From Bugulina stolonifera (Eukaryota > Bryozoa > Gymnolaemata > Cheilostomatida > Bugulidae): a stretch of DNA of 64,000 nucleotides. Position 1 is the stretch's first letter; every line of letters starts with the position of its first letter. The notes under the pieces were generated by a model, which worked only from the letters and a program-made list of their open reading frames with translations, was not told the DNA's origin and did not search any database. Positions 57,441 through 64,000 of the stretch are shown one piece after another. The DNA lies in contig OW285187.1 of the NCBI GenBank assembly GCA_935421135.1, positions 23,436,429 to 23,500,428 of the forward strand, given 5' to 3'. The position numbers were made by a program, and so were the translations under genes.

Positions 57441-57698
57441 CTGAACAGTTAATATAGATAGCATCATTCCATCCACCACTCTCCATACAGTTGAGGTAAC
57501 CGTGATTTGTTAACACCTCCCTCTTACCGTCTTCCATATACAGAACAAGCTTGTACTTCCCTTTAACAAACACCTCTATCACATCCTCATAGAATGTATA
57601 GTGGGCAGGATCCAATAGCTCTGTATTAATAGTTGACGGTGTTGTATAGACGTTCATCTTGTCGGCGCAAGAGAAATTCATGTATCCACAATTTACTC
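57441..57698 (-). CDS. Gene C exon 9: last recognised exon, sushi-like
   Basis: An 86-codon exon closely matching gene B exon 52: VNCGYMNFSCADKMN, KGKYKLVLYMEDG and YLNCMESGGW. Donor CAG|GTATAG. Read-through would add about 27 residues before a stop. Confidence 0.8.
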
Positions 57699-60600
57699 CT
57701 AAAAAATAATATAAATATATAAACACACCAAATAAGATAAGAATTGAATAATTAATATGATGGAAAAGAGGGCAATTCTAATTAGAAAGCCTTTCTTCTA
57801 GTAGCCAACAAAAAAATACCGGACATTTTACATAATAAATAAAGTAATAACACAAAACAACAAAATACAAGATACCTATTACCCAGAAACATCATTACCC
57901 AGACAGAAAGCATATCTTCACTTACGCTGACATTCGGTATAATTCAAGGAGGTCCATGCCACTCCCTTGATTGGGTCGAGAACACATTGAACACTTTTTT
58001 CTCTGCTACCGTCTGGGAACTCAAAGCCAGGGCCACAAGTAATGTTAGAGAAATCCTCGTAATGGTTACCTTCGGACACCGTTCTGGAGTTGAGGACAAT
58101 TGGTAGAGGATCCAGACATACATGATCTACAGCAAAAGTTGCAAGTATATAATATGAGGCCTCATGGGATTCCAGAACTGTAGCCAAATTAGATGCCGAT
58201 TCAGCTGTATGGTTAATGCACCATAGTTTAGTTGCATGAGATACAGAATTATCGAATACCAGAAATACTGCGCAAATCTTATAATGCAGTAACCTACCAT
58301 TGCAAACCTACTCTGTCAAACCAAAACTCTATAAAGAGTAAATTAAGATCAGGTCTCAATCCACAGCACTTGCATTAACTACCAAGGATGTCACGTACAC
58401 ACTTAGAGCCTAACTATGAGGCTATAATGACTAGTAAATCAGGAACTCATCTATCACATACACCTACACTTACACCTACAGCTACACTTACACCTATCCG
58501 TACTACAACAGATACATGTACACCTACATGTACGCCTATAGCTCCACCTACAGCTACACATACTCCTATTCCTATGCCCACACCTACACGTACACGTAAA
58601 CACACCTGTACACACATACACTTTTTAGAGCATGGATATTTAATGCATGTACATGTACTTAAAAATACTTTTCCAAGAGTAGCTGTGTAATTAGATAGAG
58701 GTTTTGTCTGTCACTACTTAGATACTGGCAGGTAAAATCATACATGTATATTATTGCTGCCTTATTTGCTCTTTTCGCTTGTTCTCTGTTGAATGAATAT
58801 GCAAATATTAATAATGTCAACCACTTAATTTTATGTTCAACTATATTTAATTAAAACATGAATAAAGTGGTCCACCTCAAGTATGAGAATTTTATGTGGC
58901 ACACTTCAAAAAAGCTTTGGCCAGCCATGGTCTATACATACACAAATAATTGTCTGATATAATAATTATTATGATGCTGCCAAATCAAATATTGAGACAA
59001 TTACTCTGAGTACAATTGGAAATCAATTCCATTGATTTGTGATGTTTGTTAACATATTCAGTCACGTTTCTCTTGTTTTTATTTGACATGAATTATTAAA
59101 TATTCACTTACTTAATCGAGCATATAGCAATTACCCTCCAACCGTGAATTCATACAAAAGATCACTATAACAGATGGTAGAGGTCATGTGAAATAGGGTT
59201 GCAAAATTTATTAGCCTTACAGAAATATACAACAGAAAGTGAAAATGTTGTAAAATGACTCACCAGAAAGGTGACAGTTTATCCAGCCACCATCAAGCTT
59301 ATAGTATCCATGCAGCAGTCTATTATGATAATTGAAGAGATCAAAACAGTTTGATCCATTTGGGTAGACAGCGGCAAACTCTATAGATATTACATACATG
59401 CACAATAATATAGGCCTACAATGAAATTATCAACCTAACTAATAGGCCTGCAACGATGAATCGATAACGATTCTCGATACGATTAATTTGCAGCATTTTC
59501 AATATCGATTCATTGCACTCAATTTTCGATTCTTGTTAAATATATACTTAGTCTTGGGAATCCCAAGTTACCACCATAGCATGGTGGCAGAGCGCTCGCC
59601 ATGGGTTCGAATCTCAGTGAAGCACAATTTTTTTCTAGTAATTTTGTTGGCAGTAAGTGGATAGCTATAAAATACATCATGTGCTAGGATGTATTACTAA
59701 TATAAGTCTATAATTATATAAATGCCCCAAACATACAATTTGTATTTGATATTCCACACAATTAGAAGGGTATGCTTCTGGAATCTACTCATTCTACTCT
59801 TTTTGGTGATTCTAAAATGGAGTGATCAACTCAATTACTACAACTGACAGTGTTCTAAAATACTGTTGCGAAGAACTACTGCAACGTAAATGGTGTCAGG
59901 GTAAATGATTCAAATAAATAGCAATATTGATAGTTGTGCTCACTGTCTTCATTCACTGCTTGCTTGGGGTTACAGTAACACACTTGCCTATTGTTGTACA
60001 TAGTACATAGTTACATTATTTCAGTAAAATTGTGAGATGCTGTTATTGGTCTGATTGACCTCACTAGTGTATTTTCTATTAATTTTGCGCAATGAATCGA
60101 ATCGAAAAAATCGAAAAAGTTAATTGGCAGAATCGAAAAAATCGAAACAGTATTTTGTGAATCGTTGCAGGCCTACTAACTAATATACTAAAATATAGTC
60201 TGAATATAATATGTAATTACATGACTCTACATGTGATATTGTCTTGTTTTCAAGAAGCCATGCACCATAGCATACAATTGGAAGTTAGAACTACAGACCC
60301 CAAACTCAAAGGGACCGCCATAATTGGTTTGAATTAGGCCTGATTTTGAATTGTCAGATCACTTCACTTATATGAAACCATTTGTATAGTGCTTAGCTGG
60401 GACCAATGCTAATAGTTTGAACTAACCAAGTTTTTGAATTATCCGAGGTTGAATTAAGCAAGTTCTACTGTACATGTATTACAACTACAATAATAGTAAC
60501 ACCATCTATCAACCACCCTAGCTTGTCTACAAGAATGTGTTTAGTTATGTCGTCACCCTATAAAACCAGAGTATCAGATGTAGTACACCAGCAGTGACCT

Positions 60601-63409
60601 CGATTACTCACCTGTAGCTTCCACAAACAACGAGCAGCTAATACCAGTAGCACTACAGTCCACACCACCATACTCTGCAGACGGGATATCTATAGCTGCA
60701 ATTGACCAATCAGTCGTCTAGCTATATGCAGTATTACAGTAAGTCAACACATTTTAATATAGGGTAATAGGTTCATACGTACAATAATGCTAGTAACTGG
60801 TACACAATAGAAGTGAGAGTCAAGTGAAATCAAGAAGTAGGTATCCTTGGGCCTCCGTCAAAGTAAGAGGTTGGATTAACATAAGGCTACTCATGACATG
60901 ATGCACAATACTCTCTGGTAATACTGTAGATGACTAATACTAGGCGGTGCTGTATATGACATTCCCTGCAGAGTAGAGTACCAAGATGACAAAGACCAGC
61001 AGGTACAGCAGAATAGTGCTTGACATTACTGTAGGGCATCATGGTGACTATTACCCACAGGTGTTAGTATGACACTATGTTGTATAGTATTACCTGACAT
61101 TACTGTGGAGTTCCGAGTATCTAAACAGTAGCAGTCAGCTCCATTCCAGATGATAGAATAGACCAGTTTAGATGGACCATCCTTGAGAGAGCAGTACTCT
61201 GCACACTGGCCGTCTGTCACACCATCACCAAATGAATAACTGTCTGACTGAGCTATGTACGGTGTCAACTCTCTAAGATGGTAATCACCATCTGTAATAT
61301 TAGAGATATTAGTACAGCTAATAAAAAATGAATAAATAAAAACAGTAGAAACAAAAATTAAAGAGTTCAATAAAACTAAATCAAAGTGAAAGTTGATGAA
61401 AGGGAATACCTATAATACATTATATCCCAATAGCTTCAAGTTGGAAAGGTGATTGAAAAGGCAAACTGTGCATACATATATTGTATATCCAAGCCTATCT
61501 ATATGATATGGTACTAACCTCGTATCACACATACATATAACCACCAAATATCACTTAACAACAAGTTATTTCTTACAAAAAGTTTGGTACAGCGAGAGGA
61601 TTGCCGTTGATCCATTTTCATTCCCGAGAAGGAAGCCATTTTGCATTCGGTCACATTGGTAATCAAGTGTCTCTGTGACATGCTGTAATTCATCTTCTTC
61701 GATACATAACACAAAGTAATCAGTGGTAGTCGTCCCCTCTCCATAAAATGCTGTGTACATAGCACCCAGAGAATGGCAGTGTTTACGGCCCTCATAATAG
61801 TTGGGTACAGTTTCAACAGGAGTTGCTATATTGGTAACATCCACAGTATAACATCCTTCATATTGTTCAACTGTAAAGATAGGAATAATATGGTTTAATG
61901 TACACTAGGCTATTCATATATGTGGGTGCTCTCATGGGTCCAAATATCAGCAACCAACAAGATGGATTGGTAGGATGCCAGCATGTGTTGGAATCAAGTG
62001 GCAAATATGATCAATTAAACTGCAAGCAATGTAATTATGTAGTTATATAATGCTAAACCAATAATGTTAACCTATTCAGAACTGTTAAATAAACAAATTT
62101 GTTCTCTGCTAGACATTCTGACACATTCTCCCACATACAGAGTACCATAGTTATTCAGCAGACTTAGGACACAAATGCTTGAAAAATGTTTAAAATAAAT
62201 GTAGGCCTAAGCACACAAATATTTGTCACATGCTAACCCACAAATCAATCGCTATAGCATAATGTTGAGATAAATGTAGGTTTAAGTACTAACATTCAAA
62301 CTTGAGACAACACTTAAGAGGTTCGCCCAGCCAGTCATCGTATCCACTGCAAGTTGATTGTGACATCTCTGCTGTATACACCATATCAGTACACAGTTCA
62401 GCATCTCCATTACAGCTGTACTCTACCATGTTTCCAATTGCATAAAATGGTGTAGCCCCATCGTGTTGAGAATGTATTCCAGAAGGGGGACCAGAAGAAC
62501 AAAATGGTGCAGTTGTAGTCGTAGTGGTCGTTGTTGAAGTTGTAGTAGTTGGAGTGGTGGTAGTAGTAGTTGGAGTGGTGGTAGTGGTAGTTGGAGTGGT
62601 GGTAGTGGTAGTTGGAGTGGTGGTAGTAGTAGTTGGAGTGGTGGTAGTGGTAGTTGGAGTGGTGGTAGTAGTAGTTGGAGTGGTGGTAGTGGTAGTTGGA
62701 GTGGTGGTAGTGGTAGTTGGAGTGGTGGTAGTGGTAGTTGGAGTGGTGGTAGTAGTAGTTGGAGTGGTGGTAGTGGTAGTTGGAGTGGTGGTAGTAGTAG
62801 TTGGAGTGGTGGTAGTGGTAGTTGGAGTGGTGGTAGTAGTAGTTGGAGTGGTGGTAGTGGTAGTTGGAGTGGTGGTAGTAGTAGTTGGAGTGGTAGTAGT
62901 AGTAGTTGGAGTGGTGGTAGTAGTAGTTGGAGTGGTAGTAGTAGTAGTAGTAGTTGGAGTGGTGGTAGTTGTAGTAGTTAGAGTGGTAGTAGTAGTAGTT
63001 GGAGTGGTAGTAGTAGTAGTTAGAGTGGTAGTAGTAGTAGTTGGAGTGGTAGTAGTAGTAGTTGGAGTGGTGGTAGTAGTAGTTGGAGTGGTAGTAGTAC
63101 TAGTTGGAGTGGTGGTAGTAGTAGTTGGAGTGGTGGTAGTAGTAGTTGGAGTGGTAGTAGTAGTAGTAGTAGTAGTAGTTGGAGCAGGAGTAGTAGTACT
63201 AGTAGTAGCGATTACACTTTGTGTACCAACAATCTGTGAGTCCAGTACTACACCGTCCCCGATATTAGTTGTGTCACTCACAGAATCAAATTCTGAGCCA
63301 AGGACTACATCATTAAAGGTTGTAGGAGTACTGCCGGAATAACTATACTGTACACTGTACTCCAGGATGTCACTGTCTCCTATAGTCAGGGCAGTTTCTG
63401 TTAATGTAG
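57441..63409 (-). CDS. Gene C: short paralogue of gene B (5' end outside window)
   Basis: Seven exons: 62294-63409, 61577-61870, 61094-61291, 60612-60695, 59264-59380, 57926-58126 and 57441-57698. All are phase 1-1 and together give about 756 codons. Order is Thr-rich stalk with Cys cluster, WSC-like, WSC pair, small Cys module, sushi, and sushi-like last exon. Compared with gene B it lacks everything between gene B exons 7 and 51, that is all CTLDs, six WSC domains, the discoidin domain and ten sushi domains. The first two exons (signal peptide, short Cys exon) are not in 63410-64000, so they lie beyond the edge. As in gene B, a 3' exon after 57441 is possible. Confidence 0.75.
57926..58126 (-). 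CDS. Gene C exon 8: sushi domain
   Basis: A 67-codon phase 1-1 exon: HVCLDPLPIVLNSR, SNITCGPGFEFPDG, SVQCVLDP and YTECQ. The open frame continues upstream past the TGTAG acceptor into a CTLD-like remnant (58139-58210). Confidence 0.9.
58139..58210 (-). pseudogene. CTLD exon remnant next to gene C exon 8
   Basis: In the frame of the following sushi exon the sequence reads AESASNLATVLESHEA, which matches the AESDANLATILDAH helix/strand region of gene B exon 8 (48330-48390). The N-terminal part of that exon is not recognisable further right. It looks like what is left of a CTLD after a deletion that removed the CTLD-to-sushi block from gene C. Confidence 0.5.
59264..59380 (-). CDS. Gene C exon 7: small Cys module
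   Basis: A 39-codon phase 1-1 exon: YPNGSNCFDLFNYH and LLHGYYKLDGGWINC. Closest relative is gene B exon 7. Between it and exon 6 lies a hAT-like insertion (59443-60175). Confidence 0.75.
59443..60175. mobile_element. hAT-like non-autonomous transposon 2
   Basis: 733 bp with exact 15-bp ends TAGGCCTGCAACGAT / ATCGTTGCAGGCCTA and the 8-bp target duplication CTAACTAA (59435-59442, 60176-60183). ATCGA-rich subterminal sequence at both ends. A tRNA-like B box (GGTTCGAATCT, ~59604) lies inside. Inserted in the gene C intron between exons 6 and 7. Confidence 0.9.
60281..60472. mobile_element. pogo/Tigger-like MITE, copy 2
   Basis: Same orientation and about 85% similar by eye to 42614-42806 over its right two thirds. 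The left end is eroded. In the intron between gene C exons 6 and 7. Confidence 0.65.
60612..61291 (-). CDS. Gene C exons 5-6: WSC domain
   Basis: Exon 61094-61291 (QCAEYCSLKDG, GADCYCLD) and exon 60612-60695 (VDCSATGISCSLF). Identical lengths to gene B exons 5-6. Confidence 0.8.
61577..61870 (-). CDS. Gene C exon 4: WSC-like domain
   Basis: A 98-codon phase 1-1 exon with QYEGCYTVD at its start, otherwise closely matching the gene A and B copies in length and cysteines. Confidence 0.75.
62294..63409 (-). CDS. Gene C exon 3: long Thr-rich mucin segment plus Cys cluster
   Basis: A 372-codon phase 1-1 exon, the longest of the three paralogues. A near-perfect heptapeptide repeat of six Thr and one Pro, encoded by a 21-bp minisatellite, gives a stalk of roughly 230 residues. 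The eight-Cys segment (FCSSGPP to KFEC) follows. Expected to be heavily O-glycosylated. The V-rich plus-strand ORF is its antisense shadow. Confidence 0.85.
62535..63185. repeat. 21-bp minisatellite inside gene C mucin exon
   Basis: Near-perfect units AGTTGGAGTGGTGGTAGTAG(T), about 30 copies, which on the minus strand code for six Thr and one Pro. Unit length is a multiple of three, so copy-number change keeps the frame. Confidence 0.95.
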
Positions 63410-64000
63410 CTAAATAAGAGAAGATAATATTCTTTACGTACCAATATAACCAATATACATAGTATTGTATTAACAAATGAGACCAATTTCCTTAAAGCAT
63501 TAAGGAAACTACTTCATATGTTTATATGATGATGAATGAACCATGATGAACCATTGTAATGACCTTCGACCTGTGATGTCGCCGTCAGGCCACTGCACCA
63601 CTGTTGTAGTTATATAATAATATAGTGACCTTCACTAATACACTTATATATTTTAATCGATGGTAAAATATAAATATCCATGAATATTTCAGTAATTTGT
63701 AACCTGAGGTATTTTCGAGTCATTGCAAAATCATACATGGGAAGCTACCCACAGATTTCAAGTAAATAGTAAAAATAATTGTGACACAGCCAATGCAGTT
63801 TAACAGTGGTTTTCATTGGCATGTGCATGTTCCTAATTACAAAGCTAGCTGTGGTTCTTAGATATGCTGTCACTTTCTTTGTAGCTGACCGAAGAGCAGA
63901 CTTATTCCCTGTTGGATCAAATGCTATATTTGCCGATTGATCACTCTTATAATATATGCAATGTAAATAAATGGTTGTAGCAACTCGACTTGGTAAACAT
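63410..64000. other. Gene C intron; no feature recognised
   Basis: Should be the intron upstream of the mucin exon. The short Cys exon found 356 bp and 684 bp upstream in genes B and A is not present here. A short inverted repeat around the TTTCCTTAA at 63488-63506 is the only structure seen. Confidence 0.5.

Noticed and set aside
59570..59630. tRNA gene suggested by GGTTCGAATCT
   Set aside because: Lies inside the hAT-like element; no proper acceptor stem was seen.
62524..63342. Long plus-strand Val-rich ORF (also 2736-2990 and 51897-52295)
   Set aside because: It is the antisense of the Thr-rich mucin repeat; the minus frame is conserved with splice sites and Cys cluster.

Overview
This window is genomic DNA of an invertebrate animal. 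It is AT-rich, has dozens of short exons with GT/AG introns, and contains animal extracellular domains (WSC, C-type lectin, F5/8 type C/discoidin, sushi/CCP) and eukaryotic mobile elements (an LTR retrotransposon, a LINE, SINEs, hAT-like and foldback elements). The species cannot be fixed from the sequence. A sponge or another marine invertebrate such as a lophotrochozoan would fit, but this is inference.

The backbone is a tandem array of three paralogous genes, all on the minus strand. Gene A has its 5' part at 1409-5179 and runs off the left edge. Gene B (17738-53169) has 52 recognised exons and about 3,160 codons, and appears complete except for the first and possibly last exons. Gene C (57441-63409) lacks its first exons, which lie beyond the right edge. 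Shared order: signal-peptide exon, short Cys exon, threonine-rich mucin exon ending in a Cys cluster, WSC-like exons, a small Cys module. Gene B then adds about 30 kb holding six split C-type lectin domains (CTLDs) alternating with WSC domains, one discoidin domain over four exons, and a run of sushi domains made of a three-exon cassette repeated three times. Genes B and C end with the same two exons. Nearly all introns are phase 1, and I followed the frame across every junction of gene B without meeting a stop. Intergenic DNA downstream of B and C is also homologous, so whole gene-plus-spacer units were duplicated.

The array is heavily invaded by mobile DNA. Between A and B lie two tandem MITE copies, a nearly intact Ty3/gypsy-type retrotransposon (6815-11465; 216-bp LTRs, 5-bp target duplication) nested in an older element, and several hairpins. 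Introns of B hold a SINE with a 17-bp target duplication, a 1.08-kb foldback element, a hAT-like element with an 8-bp target duplication, a dead LINE fragment, a solo LTR, a 203-bp near-perfect palindrome, tRNA-like repeats and several minisatellites. Gene C carries a second hAT-like element and, beside its penultimate exon, what looks like the remnant of a lost CTLD.

The predicted products are large secreted or surface mosaic proteins combining carbohydrate- or ligand-binding modules with complement-type repeats. A role in recognition (self/non-self, microbe binding or adhesion) is plausible from domain content, but it is inference. No protein-coding gene other than this family and mobile-element ORFs was recognised.
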